Assembly (NCBI GenBank): GCA_949152475.1 | Contig: OX424562.1 | Span: forward strand, 18,538,209-18,602,208 | Direction: 5' to 3' | Source: Terebella lapidaria | Lineage: Eukaryota; Annelida; Polychaeta; Terebellida; Terebellidae | Length of the DNA: 64,000 nt | Shown here: positions 21,681 through 34,000 of the stretch, piece after piece | Layout: every line of letters begins with the position of its first letter | How positions within the stretch are numbered: the first letter of the stretch is position 1 | Translations under genes and position numbers: made by a program | Notes under the pieces: model-generated | What the model was told of the DNA's origin: nothing | What the model saw: only the letters and a program-made list of their open reading frames with translations | The model's database searches: none

Positions 21681-21946
21681 AGCTTTTCTATCTTTTTTTC
21701 TGTCTTCCGAAAATAAAGTGACAACATAAAAACCAATATTGATAAAAAAGTTGATGAAACAGTTATGAAATGTAACAGTATTTGGCTTCCTAATACCCGT
21801 ATGTATAGCTCAATTTCTAACATAATAAATCGTTCAAAACATACATATCTCAACATCAAAATTTCACACATGTCTGTGAATATTGATCGTGATTAGAAAT
21901 TTATGCTTAATAGTTCCATGAATAAACCTAATCAACGTGTTATTAG

Positions 21947-22325
21947 GAAAGGGGAAACCAGCGACCAAAATAAGACAAGAACCAGGAAATGACGCCACCT
22001 TTTGCGCTATATCGCCAAAACCCCGGCCCAAATCTGAATACATGCTGAGGAAACGCGACAGAGACGAACTACCCACTCCTCCACAGCGCACGCGCACTCT
22101 CAGCGCCATCGTAAGGCGAATGACGTCACAGGAGGAGGAAGCGTACGACAAGGCCGAATCACCAAAGCCTATTGGTCGATTGGGGTCACGTGATATGTCA
22201 GATGAGGATTTTGACGCCTTACTCAGACCACGTGTTTCCGTACCGACCTTCTTGAACGGGCGTAGAGCAAAGAGCGCCGCATATACGAAAAAGGACATTG
22301 AACTATGGAAGCGACAAGTGGTCAA
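21947..22325 (+). CDS. Unrecognised gene, penultimate exon
   Basis: Open frame much richer in GC than its flanks, ending GTC AA before GTATGA. If translation starts inside it, the ATG at 22041 is the first candidate. Confidence 0.55.
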
Positions 22326-22960
22326 GTATGAAATCTTCCACAATTTATCGCTATAAGGACTATGTTGAAACCAACCTTAACGTATAGAAAGTGCGTTTAC
22401 AGAGCTCAATGATATTCAATGTTCACAACACGCAATAATGCAAAAATATATTATGTTATTCCGTTCAATTACTTCGATAACTTGCTATGCCCATGATTTG
22501 AATGCTAAAAGTTGTCGACCGATAATAGATGCTTCAAAATGCACATCATGTCGTGATCTTTCATGTATAGTATAAATTACGAACCTATCGACCGGCCATC
22601 AACAACACTGAACTGGCTTTCTCACTGAGGAGAGAATACTAATTGATTCAACCCTGTTCGACGTCATTAAATTATTACTTGAATTTTCATGTGAAGGGCT
22701 CAAGTTTCTACCACCATATTTTATCAGTAATTCTATTTCATAGAGTGGTTCCAAAGCGAGGACATTGCACGATTCCCGCGACCAGATATCCCGTCAGGCC
22801 TTTCGAAATACCACACACGGACTTCCGCCGGATGTCGGAGCCCAACTTCCGGAAGTTGACCGGAAGTAAACGAAATCATTACGTCATCAATCCGGAATGG
22901 TTCTCAGAACGCCCGGGTGGGAAATATCTCGAACCCGGTCACGGACCTATGGCTTGGTGA
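21947..22960 (+). CDS. Last two exons of an unrecognised gene
   Basis: Exon 21947-22325 and exon 22744-22960 join in phase (AA + A) through a GTATGA donor and a TTTCATAG acceptor, and end at TGA 22958-22960. The encoded peptide is hydrophilic, basic and Pro-rich, with stretches such as MLRKRDRDELPTPPQRTRT, MSDEDFDALLRPRVSVPTF and, at the end, NHYVINPEWFSERPGGKY. It has no signal peptide or membrane segment. The 5' exon boundary is uncertain because the acceptor at 21945-21946 has a poor pyrimidine tract; earlier exons were not found. Composition and length recall small axonemal or sperm microtubule-associated proteins, but that is only an impression and I assign no function. Confidence 0.6.
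22744..22960 (+). CDS. Unrecognised gene, last exon
   Basis: Acceptor TTCATAG at 22737-22743. 217 nt to a TGA stop; encodes a Pro/Arg-rich C-terminus ending in PGHGPMAW. Confidence 0.6.
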
Positions 22961-24023
22961 AAAATTAATTGAAAATTTAATGATCTGTTAGGTCTACATG
23001 TACATGTACTTTTGGATGTCAAGAGGCGTCAATGTAATAACAACAGCCGCGTATGTTGTGTATTGTGGATTGAAATACATTATTGACTTCACGTTTGTGT
23101 TTTCTTGTTCGTGTTCTGCAATGACCCATTCGTAATGGCACTAGTAAACGAAGTTTAAATGTTGACCGAATGTGAGACAGGTGTAAATATACAATAGTAA
23201 TCAGATTCCGTATCAAACTGTATCTTCAAACGTATAATATATTTTGATCATGTTCTTCTCATACTTGCTATGAAGGATAAGTTATGGTGGTCACGATTCT
23301 TATTTATTGTGAGAACAGCGCTCTTGATGCCGATATATTGTATGAAAAATATTCATAAGTTAAATTATTGCCATTAACCAACTGTGCTGATAGAAGTGAC
23401 AACGTATTATTCGGTCAATATAAATAAGCTTTTTAAATAGGCAAAAAGGCCAAGGCATGAGTTTCATAACTCACTCTACTATGGAGTAACCCTGGAAATT
23501 TCTCGAAGATGTGTTGTCACTGGCATCGGCCAACAATGAGAGCCATACATGCATGAATACCACATACGCTCACAATACCACGCAAATTAGGTATTTACTG
23601 CGATCATCTGTATTTTGCATATAATCATAAATAATGGTAGAGTAGTTTTAACTGTACGTGTATATACGCCTTCATATTATGTAGTATATGATTATAATCT
23701 GATTCCAAACTAATAAAAATAAGCAAAATAACTGCAACAAATGTTTTTCCCCATGTTTACGGAGTGCTCTCAACGAACCTCTATAGTTTCTTTGATGCTG
23801 CTTTTTCTTGACTCGAATATGAACATTTTTGCTATGTAATTTTTTTCCTATATTGTATGAAATTAGATTTAACCATTTATATATGGAATTTATATAATAC
23901 AAGAAATTACTTTTCTCCTTTCCAGTTTGACAGATAGTGGTTAGGTATTTTCATGAAGCATCAATATTATACAAATATTGGATGATGGGGAGTCCAATAC
24001 AGAGTTTACGGGATTCAGAAAAG
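22961..24023. other. No gene recognised
   Basis: AT-rich spacer, presumably holding the 3' UTR of the preceding gene. No supported ORF. Confidence 0.5.
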
Positions 24024-24229
24024 CTATATTGGACGAGGCGCAGCCTCGCATCTATGCCAGACACTAATAATATAACAACAGTTAATTTAGTTGCATTTTA
24101 TGAGTGCTTTTATACGATTTAGGCCTCGCGGACGATGAACTGATGAACGCATTGAACCGAAACTGGCAGGATGGCCTTATTTGTAACAAGCAAGCTGATT
24201 GGCTGCTATCGCAGCACCGTCCAATATAG
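24024..24229. mobile_element. Possible small MITE with 12-bp terminal inverted repeats
   Basis: CTATATTGGACG at 24024-24035 and its perfect complement CGTCCAATATAG at 24218-24229 bound a 206-bp segment. No target duplication is evident. Confidence 0.35.
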
Positions 24230-24948
24230 GAATCCCATACATGACACGGATCCAATATACCTTTTTAAAAAGGAGCATAAATGCTGAGGCTGTTGCGCTG
24301 TTTGATACACGAATGGAATATACCATTTCGGGATCCAACATACAGTATTTCTGTGTGACACGTGGTATAAATAGACCAATCATCGAGAAGGATGCGTGTC
24401 GAGTTAATAATATAGACTATTATTTGCCCAGTCTTATAGCTTATATCTTTGTAATGTGGAGCGCTTCGAGCTAGTTTCAGAAAAGCGCTGTACCAAGTTT
24501 TGTCATGCAATGCAATGCATTGATGCTTCATGTAAACACATAACCAGTAACTATAGATAGCTGGGGAGAAAAAAAACTATTTCTTGTAATTTCTTACATG
24601 GATGATTTCTTCTTATATGCATTTCATAGAACATCGAAAAATGTTCCCATTCGAGCCAAAAAAAAGCAGCATCAACGAACCTGCGCTGCAATGCACTATG
24701 TGAATGAATAAAGTTCATTTTCCATCGCATAAAATCTATTACATACAATACAATTCAGCATATAAATAAGCTCTAGGAGCTTCTGTGAGATGCGTTTCAT
24801 GGCAATCAACGTCATGCAGGTGAGAGTCATAAAGTGCACATATATACAATACTCGTGAAAAGAACATACAGTTATACACATTCATATCTTGGCACGCATA
24901 AAACGATTAGTTTAAAAGAATTGTGATTTGAGAATCGAGGAATCTTTG

Positions 24949-25206
24949 TCATGTAGCCATTTTTTTCACATTTGATTGAAATTGAGACAGCGATTCCATA
25001 TTTTTGTCTGGGAAATCCAGCGTGTTCCACAGTTTACTAGCTGAAAACCGAAATGAGTGATATCCGTAGGTTTTGAAATGATATTTAGGCAAGATGAAGG
25101 TGTTCTGGTCTCTAAAATCATAGAGCAGTTCTGGCAGCCGCTCGTCTGATTGTCCCGATAGGTTGATCATGGAAGTGTTGGAGGTTGCCGTCTCTGAGAT
25201 CTTCAA
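24949..25206 (-). pseudogene. 5'-truncated LINE, end of the reverse-transcriptase ORF
   Basis: The minus-strand frame has the typical C-terminal end of a CR1/Jockey-type ORF2: LPELLYDF, then KTYGYHSFRFSASKLWNTL, then SLSQFQSNVKK and stop. Only this end remains; upstream sequence does not continue the frame cleanly. A dead copy. Confidence 0.75.
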
Positions 25207-25299
25207 GAATTCGACCCATCACGTCGAATATATTTTGCACATTGTAATGGATGAAGATATAAAAGTCCATTCATTAATCTCTACTACTGAGACTCCCTA

Positions 25300-27090
25300 C
25301 AAGTGAAGTACTTCTTATAGGTAATGTGTAAACATGGGTGACTTCAACATAATACCAATTGAATGCACATGTATTAACATGGTTTTCACATTTTGACAAA
25401 GTCTATGAAACAATACAAAAATTTTGATATATGACAGTTAAAGTAATTCAACGAAATTTCCTATATGCACAAATTTGCATTGTTTGGGTCATCAACAAAC
25501 TAAGCATCCAATCACACCGATTTGTTGTGTAAACATTAACAAAAACTCGTTTTGAAGTACATGTATGTCACATTCATCAGCTCTTCATTAGAGGAATAAG
25601 TTGTTAGGAAATGACACAATAGATGTGTAATTGATTGAGTGTTCATAACATGTCAACTCTTATCTATGTACACGCTTCGTTGTCATATCGGTTAATGATA
25701 ATGCGATTATTGTATAACCAGTGAAGCGTGTAAAACCAAACAAGAAATTTAACCGTGCACAATTATGAACTATTATGTATTCATAACAAACGTAAATATT
25801 ACAATGTTATGTTGACGCTTTTAATATCCAAATAGCCTGACAATCATGTTTGTGTTATCCGAAAAAAAATCAATGAAAAGAAAAAAAAGTCATTCATGCA
25901 TCATAATATACCATCAGATATATCATTATTGCGATAATCTAATAAAGTATAATCCTATAAGTATATGAAGTGCATGTATCTATTAAACATACACACATGT
26001 ATTAAATATATTTTTGTGTGTGCGTGTGTGTGTGTGTGTCCCAACACATTGAATTTTAATCTGAAGTTATACAAAATGTTGTCCTGGATTATTAAACTAT
26101 TTCCACACCATATTTTCCCAGGTAAAAAGCCGTTCACAAATTGATTTCATACAATGTCCAAATGTAAATTCGTTGATAGGCTTTGCACGAGCGACATACA
26201 AAACGATATTTCTGAACACTCACACTAATCATTGACTTCCCCTCAAGATTTATGTATATTTTTACAATAACTCACCAGAAAGTGTTCATCCATTATTAAA
26301 AAACGTTCCGCGGGCGATAATGGACGCTCAAGGTTGGCTACTCGGTAAAAAACCTGTTTTGTGGACGTGAAAGATGGCACTGTTCCGTGTTCTGTGTATC
26401 TGTTTGGGTCATATATTGTTCTGGGTCACTGGCAACCCTCTCACCAACAATAGAATGACAATAATAACGCCATGATACTGTATCTACTGTAGTAACCAAA
26501 CGGAGCACTGCGGTCTGCATTTGTAAACTTTGTGAGTCATCGGAGGGTTTCGAGATAAGTACACATGTCAGACTGCAATATCTAGTGGGCTAATAATCTC
26601 CACGTTGGTATGATATCTGTGGAAGTTAGTGCCTTGTGTATTGGGGACGATATTGTATCACTCCCCAACATACGTCACTCAGAAAGGAGTGTAATCACTC
26701 GCGTTGCGTTTCCCTCTTGAGTGTTCTGCACACATGCTTGCTCCTTGTTTGCACGGCTTTGCACGGGGTAGTGAGTTGTTATGATATGTCACCCCCCCCC
26801 CCCCCCCCCTCCCCGCCTACCTCCTCTTCCAAGCACACACAAACGAATAATGGTTGTCCCGTCTCCCCTTTTGCGACCTGCGATAACAGTTCAGCTCACG
26901 GGCCGGAATCGACAAACGATCTAATTAATATTTGATGATGAAAACCAGTTTACCAGAAAGCGACGGGATATGGCTGGAAATTGGTCACCATTGGGCTCGG
27001 GAAGGTAATCTCCCGCCAAAATGTGACTGCCACTGTCGTCTGCCCGCTCTTGTGGACACCAGCCCGGTAGCGCGCAAAGCATGACGGGAC
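25300..27090. other. Spacer upstream of the convertase gene
   Basis: Non-coding. Contains a GT run (26015-26039) and an 18-base C run (26792-26809). A CRE-like TACGTCA lies near 26671. Confidence 0.5.
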
Positions 27091-27097
27091 CGTGGCG

Positions 27098-27123
27098 CCA
27101 ATCAGGCATTACAGTTTATAAAA
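27098..27123 (+). promoter_or_regulatory. Candidate core promoter of the convertase gene
   Basis: CCAAT (27098-27102) and TATAAAA (27117-27123) lie in a locally GC-rich stretch about 620 bp before the ATG. A reverse CCAAT (ATTGG, ~27152) and a second TATA-like word near 27220 follow. Spacing between CCAAT and TATA is shorter than usual, so the real start site may be either. Confidence 0.45.
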
Positions 27124-27738
27124 TCGCGCGTCACTTTTAATACGAGCGTTCCCATTGGTCAACGCACAGCTGTCGCAAGTGAAAGCTTTCGGCGCCGTTA
27201 CAGTTTGGCCCCGCTCGTGTATATAATAACAACCCTGCAACACGTGCCGTGACTACCGATAATGCCGTTCACTCGATGGCGCTGAAAGTGAAGGGGTGGC
27301 TGTTCAAAGCTGGCACTGGCATGCATATGTAAAAAAAGTATTCGAATTGACGGCGGTGGAGAATAAAATCAATTTTCGCTATCGAAAACGAATATATGGA
27401 ATAATCGAACGCGGGAGTATTAGCTGCACTAACTGAGAGCTGGGCACTGTTGTCATTTATTTGGAGTGGCTGATAACAGAGCTTTGGGAACTTGACCTTA
27501 AACATTGGCGAACGTTTGTGTCAGACGACACTTGGAATCTGGGATATTGTTGGGTTTTTTGTATCTCGACGGAATAACAGGATCAACTAACTCATGCGGT
27601 GAACTCTGGCCGCGAAGTTTCCGTTCTTCAATTTCAAAGGAGTTGAGTCCATAGGATTTTAACTTAGAGGTTTTATAGGATTCTATTAAGACAAGAGGAC
27701 TCAACGAGTGACAAAAGTCAAGTCAGTCGGGATTTAGT

Positions 27739-28005
27739 ATGTTCCCACTCCGGCATTGTCTTGCCGCAGTATTACTTCTAACTTATCATGTGACTTTTTG
27801 GAGCGGATCCTCGGCGGCTGTTCTAAGTGGTACGCGCGAGGAGCGGATCCAGGAGGAAGTTGATGAGATTGAGGCGGATCTGGAAGATCAGTTGGAGAAT
27901 GGCGGGGGTCCGAACTTTATGAACGAATGGGCGGTGCGGGTCCGAGGTGGAGGGGAGGTGGCGGATCTGTTAGCGGCGGATCTAGGATACACAAACAGAG
28001 GACAG
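27739..28005 (+). CDS. PCSK1-like: Convertase exon 1: signal peptide and prodomain start
   Basis: 89 codons, phase 0 end, donor GTAAGA. A hydrophobic signal peptide is followed by an acidic stretch ([15 protein letters not shown]) not typical of vertebrate PC1/3, then [18 protein letters not shown], the classic prodomain opening. Confidence 0.9.
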
Positions 28006-31000
28006 GTAAGACTCTCTTCTTCAGACAATATGGATGATTCATTCAATAATACCTTACTTTCATGGCGGTGATAACTGCAAAATGTCATTTATTTCTGAAG
28101 ATGATTTAGTCAGTGTAGATACATACATACTACGTGTATTCTATATCGAAAGAACACATTAATGTTTATGTATTGCTTGAAGCATTTGACATTTAAGCCT
28201 CTTGCATTTGGACTTTACCTACATTCATTACTGGTTTCGCAATCGATTTTATTGGGCACATATTTCATGTAGCCAACAAATTCAATAGCGAATACATAGA
28301 CATAGTAAAGACAAAGTAAACAATTGATAGAACGCATAAAATTACCTGTTGTTTCAAATATCAGGTTTACTATAAATGTCACGAATGCGTAACGAAACAA
28401 AAACCATTGGAGCAAAAAGTGTAAAGAACATAAGGCAAAGTCTGATGCATAATTACTGGAGAATTAGACGTAATTGTGAAAACCTTGTCAAGCTTGTCCA
28501 AATCATTCACCGAAACGTATTTTGGCAAGTTCTTTGTGTCTTTTATAATCGCCTTAAAGTGGCACCTAAGAACAAAGTGACCAGCGCAATGACCATTAAT
28601 GACTTCAATCGTATCGGACACTAATGAGCTATACATAACATTCACATATTAATGTTCTTGTTTTGGTGTAGTATAACCTTCCCTTGCATATAAATAGCAA
28701 TAGCCTACTATAGGCTTTATGATGTCACAGCTGCCAAACTGAATTGTCAATTCACCTATAGATTATATCAACCTATGTCATGTTATTGATCATCAGTTGA
28801 TTGGTTGACGCATGGAGAGATACCTGAAGTCTATCTACCTTCTTTATTGCTTTTCCCACGTTAGGCCTACCCAAAATGAACGCATTGCATAATGTTCAAA
28901 TAGATCAGCATTGGTATTTATTATGGCTGCGTATATTGTCATATCGATGTTAATGATCAGTACAAAATGTAATCATTCGAAACAGTAGCATATTCCATTG
29001 ATAAGCATATTCAAAATAGCCATGTTTATTCCCTCTCATAGAGTTGAAACACACGTGAGCCTAGGTATATCGTATATGATTTGCTTCAATAGATGGTAAT
29101 CAGGACTTACGCATGAATACTATGCTATTCATGTGACAATTTTACTACGTTACAGCTCTGTCAACTCTATTCAATGCTTAAATACGGTGTACGGATTTGT
29201 ATTGTGCCGTGTTAGTGGATTTAGGATTTTGCATCTCTTCGGCGCGAAAAAATAATACAACACAAAACACATAGCAACCTCCTTTAATCTGAAACGCCAT
29301 CGATTGAACCGCGTAAACGATACACGATATATCAATACACATAGTTGACAGGAAATGTATCAACTTGTAACTTGACACGTCCACAGGTGGTTTCAATCCA
29401 GCAACACCTCGTATATATGTAGTGTTCTAGCTAGTAAATTTGTTTTTTAGTGCTCAACAGCTCATATTGTGAGGAATTATTGGCTACATAATTTTACAAA
29501 ATATCATCGATGAAAGAAACCGTGATTTTTGTAGCCTATCTCGATGAAATATTTATTCATTGTTAGTTCGTGAAACGCGTTATTATTAACAAACGAGCAA
29601 TATTTTTGTAGAATTAATCTTTTCATTTACACAATGTCACACCGCTGTGGCATCGGGTTTGATCATGTTGATAGCTATGGGACTGATAATTCGTTATTGC
29701 TTATTGATCCATCGTATAATCCAAATATCATTTAGAGCTTATGCTGAATCACATATTTGGTTCTGATGGGCTAATAAAGTCACAGGGCAATGATTTTTCT
29801 GCTAAATTACAAATTAAATATGTCACAACATAGTCTACTGTTATCCGATATTTCAGAGAAATACCCCCACCCCCCACCCCTTCACGCCTTTCCTTCCCAA
29901 CACAAGCGAAAAGATGGCAATATTTTCGTATTCTGAAGTCAGATGGGGTTTTCCAGGTTATCTAACCCATAGAGGGGGTTCCGTGAAAATAAATAGGTCC
30001 GACCATCCTACCAAAGTAATATTGTTGGGACCCCACCGCGTCCATGATGTAACCCTCCCACGCCTTTTGCCTTTTGCTTTGTGTGAATGGGTTCCCAGCC
30101 AATCGGAAACGAATCTGTGTTTCATCCACTAAACGATGGAACAGAGACTTTCCTAGTAATGAAATGCAGACCCACTACCGTAATAAACAGTTCTGCTTTC
30201 ATGTGTTGTCACTCTCAAAGTGATTATAATCGAATGTTCCACCGTCTATTGCACGATCCATTTTCGTAAAGTCATTTAACTGTGAAACTAGTACTAGGGA
30301 AAAATAACGCCCTTCTTGGGAAGACGTTGCAAAAAAGAAAACTGAATTAAAGAGACAAATTTTGGAGTGCATAACGAAATAATACTGAAAACATGTCATT
30401 TATTAGGACTCATTATTAAATAGCTGCAACTAATGTCCCGTGCGCGTAAATGTAGGTTTATCAATCATGGAAGATTTATAGGCTTTCAACGATAAACAGG
30501 TTCCGAAGGACCAACATGGATTTCTTAATGAAAAAACGTCTACTCCGCTCCAACATTTTCGCTTCCACGTGCATCGACACATCGTCGATAATTATAGAGA
30601 GACAAACACAACGGGGAAACAATAAAACTTACACGGGAAAATAACTTTATGCGTGAACAATATCACGATATCACACGGTATACGTCCAGATCAACCCCCC
30701 CCCCCCCTCGATATCAGCACATGGTCATTAAGTCACCGTTAATGCGACAGTTGCCGTATGCACGAGAACATTACGCCAACGGACTGGGACGAAATTAATT
30801 TGGATAATTGAGTCGAGATAATAAAGAGGCAATCCCTGGATGAACAGAGAGAGGCAGTTGTGTACTACACGTCCACCCCGTCCACGCCCTCATGCTGTCA
30901 AGAGGGTTATCGTGGATATCACTTGTTCACCTCGATTAATCCGAAAATGTCCTGCGTTTTCCTTTGCCATCCATGGCCAAAACTTGACCTACTAACGCGA

Positions 31001-34000
31001 TGTTTGCATCTCTTCTTCATAGCATGTTAACAATGTACTGTACTGCCAGAAATGCAACTGATTTTTTTGCAGGATAACATTTTTTGTCGTTATAAATTTT
31101 GGGTTGTTAACTTCAACATCAAAAGTAATGTTTTCATTTGGTATTCCAATATTCATACATCATCAACACAAACACACACACGGAAGTGTCATTTCATGGT
31201 TAGTGGACGAAGTAGCTCATCTTCCATCAAAACTGCATGTACATTACAGTCGCATAGTTCAGTCGCATAGAATAATAATCACATGAGCATACGAGTATTG
31301 GTAAAATGAACACAAAAATTCGAATGTTCCATCCAGGGACATGGACCACGTTTCAGTGCCGTATAAACTACAATTTGTGCACCAAAAAGGCGCGCATTTC
31401 ACTACCCCGGAAGTTGTCATACCGTTTGCTCAATACATGCGATCGTCTGCCATCGCCCACCAAGATTTCCCATGAGGCACTGCGCTGTTTTGTAGATCAA
31501 CTCACTGCATGGACAATCAAGGACTTTAATAGTGACCCTAGCAGGGGCTACAGTTGATCACGTTTGACCTATAGATGTTTTGTCAATCTGCAATATATGT
31601 CAATGTGACATTAGGACAACAGAATCGTGCGAAAAATAGGCAACGAATAGGTCATTGTTTCTGATGTATATATATACAAACCACTATGAAATACCACCTG
31701 TTGATTAAGGAAACATATTCATGCAGATTTACATCGTAGATCTATTATCCATCGCTTTTGCGTGTTGCATTATGAACTCATGAACATATGTTTATAATGT
31801 AAATGTCTTGGATTGCAAAAAAGACATCGGTCACTTTTTTTGCGAAATTTATTTAAATGTATAAATGACATGCAAAGTATCTCTGAGTTCTGTGCAAAGC
31901 AGTCAAAATGTAATGGAATCTTGAACGACGTTATGAAATCGTGTTTTATGTTTTCTTTTATGGCTAAATCGTGAATATTGAATGCGTGGAAATTGGACCG
32001 TGATATTCCTGCTTCTGAATGGTCATCCATTCTAATTACATGTACTGCGGTTAAAAACAACTGTGAAGGATAGGCTTCTGAAGTATTTTGTTCCAGTGAC
32101 GGGTTCTATTGTTCCAAACATTTTGCCCTTCAGATTGAGTGCATATAATATATGACACCTCATTCGTGGGCATATTATTGAGGTACATGTTACACAAACA
32201 GAAGACGGTTTAGCCATATGTCAAGATAGGTACATGTACGAATCAACAGCAAACGGTTTGTCTTAATCGTGTAATTATCCGCACTGAGTGCCAGGAGTCG
32301 TGCAGGAAATGCCTCCATTTTCCCAGCGTCAAAAATTGAGTTATCGATTCGCTTATTTGTATGGCTTTTTCAACGGCAAGTGATGTGTGTGAAAAAGCTA
32401 TTAATTCATTTACTAAACGTGAAGAAATTTCATCAACTGCAATCAACAATAATAGGTTACAAGTATCTCACATAATTGCATTGTCAACCAGGCGACAAAC
32501 CTATTATTAATCACCAGAGTTCTGCCTGCAAAATGCCAATACCTGCATCAATGTTGAACCATAAATTTCGAACTGGACACCCCTACGTCACCCACGAATG
32601 GGACAATCCTTGATTCCATGTCTAATCAGCTACTGTTCTCAAGTGGTGAACTAATAATAATTTCTCACAGGGGGGGGGGGTGTAATGGAGACGTGGGGGC
32701 TTATGTCGGAGGAGTGGGTTGTATAAAGCACTAAACGTCACCAGTTTGTCATTCCTGCTTGCTACAGCGTCCGGATTGCAAATATTTGGCAAAGCCCTCT
32801 TATTAGCTTGCTGGTTTGTCTATGCCGCTTCAATACGCCATGCTGGGAGGGCTCTCTCTCCCTCTCTCCCTCTCTCTCTCTCCATCTCTCTCTCTCTCTC
32901 TCTCTGGCACCCACCAGTTTCCGCCACTTGGCTAAACAAAACCATCGTCTACGGGTATTGTGATTTGATGGTTTATGTATCATGTCAGACTTTGGAGTCC
33001 GAAGACAATGTTCTTCGATCCATTGTCGCCGAACGCTCTTCATCGATCATCACGAGTTTGATTCTAACGATACCAGGAGGATTATGACGTCCAGCTGACA
33101 AGTTGAAGTGTTGTAAAAGCGGTGAATCTTGTTGAGTTTATGACCCTGTAAACACAACCTCTTTACGATTCTTGTAGCATGGCCAACTGGCTCTCGATGC
33201 AAGATTTATGCCTACAGCGCTGGAACAATGTTTATGGTGACAGAAAATACGTGTAAATGTATTTGGAATTTACATGTAGCTTTTGGAAGCTTTTGGGGGA
33301 AAAAAATGTATGATCCCTCAAATTTACTGTAAATTATTTATCACCTGTTTATGTAAACCCTATTGTCTTATTTTCAAAGTTTTTGCATCTCTAGTTCCTC
33401 TATTTTGTCATGTGATACTTTTACAAGGACCACAATGGAAATAAGCGTTTTATGCTTTATTGTGTTATCCATGTAATCTGAATATATTCATCATTTTTGT
33501 ATGTTTATATTGATTTTACTAAATAAACTCAATCAATCAATCAATCCCTCTTACAAAAACATGAAATGAAAGACTATGTTTAAACTTATTTATAGGCCTA
33601 TTCAAATAAACATCTCCTTAGCAGATCGGGGACATAAAATGACAAAACAATAGGAAATGTCAGATAATTTTGCCATGGAAATTATTATTACCTACATACA
33701 TTGTAGACAAAAAATACACCTAGTTAATTTAAAACCGATAATTGGGATACAGCTCAAAGGTTTTCACTGGAAACCATCACAAAAGTCAATGGGGACATAT
33801 ACTTGGAAACAATATAATGCACAATGTAAGAGAGACAATGGCCAAACTTGGTGCCATTGTCACAGGCACATTCCGAGCACAATACGGTCAACTTGATTGG
33901 TGGGATCCCAAAGAAATGTAACCCGTCACTGAACATGCATCAAAACTTTGCACTAAGTAGCTATCACAATTAACCAAGTAGCGATGTTTTGAGAGTTGCC

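Noticed and set aside
26636..26935. 99-codon ORF across a poly-C run
   Set aside because: Driven by an 18-base C homopolymer coding for Pro; no splice or domain support.
27286..27296. Near copy of the PPT word (GTGAAGGGGTG) outside the retrotransposon
   Set aside because: Incomplete match with no LTR nearby; chance.
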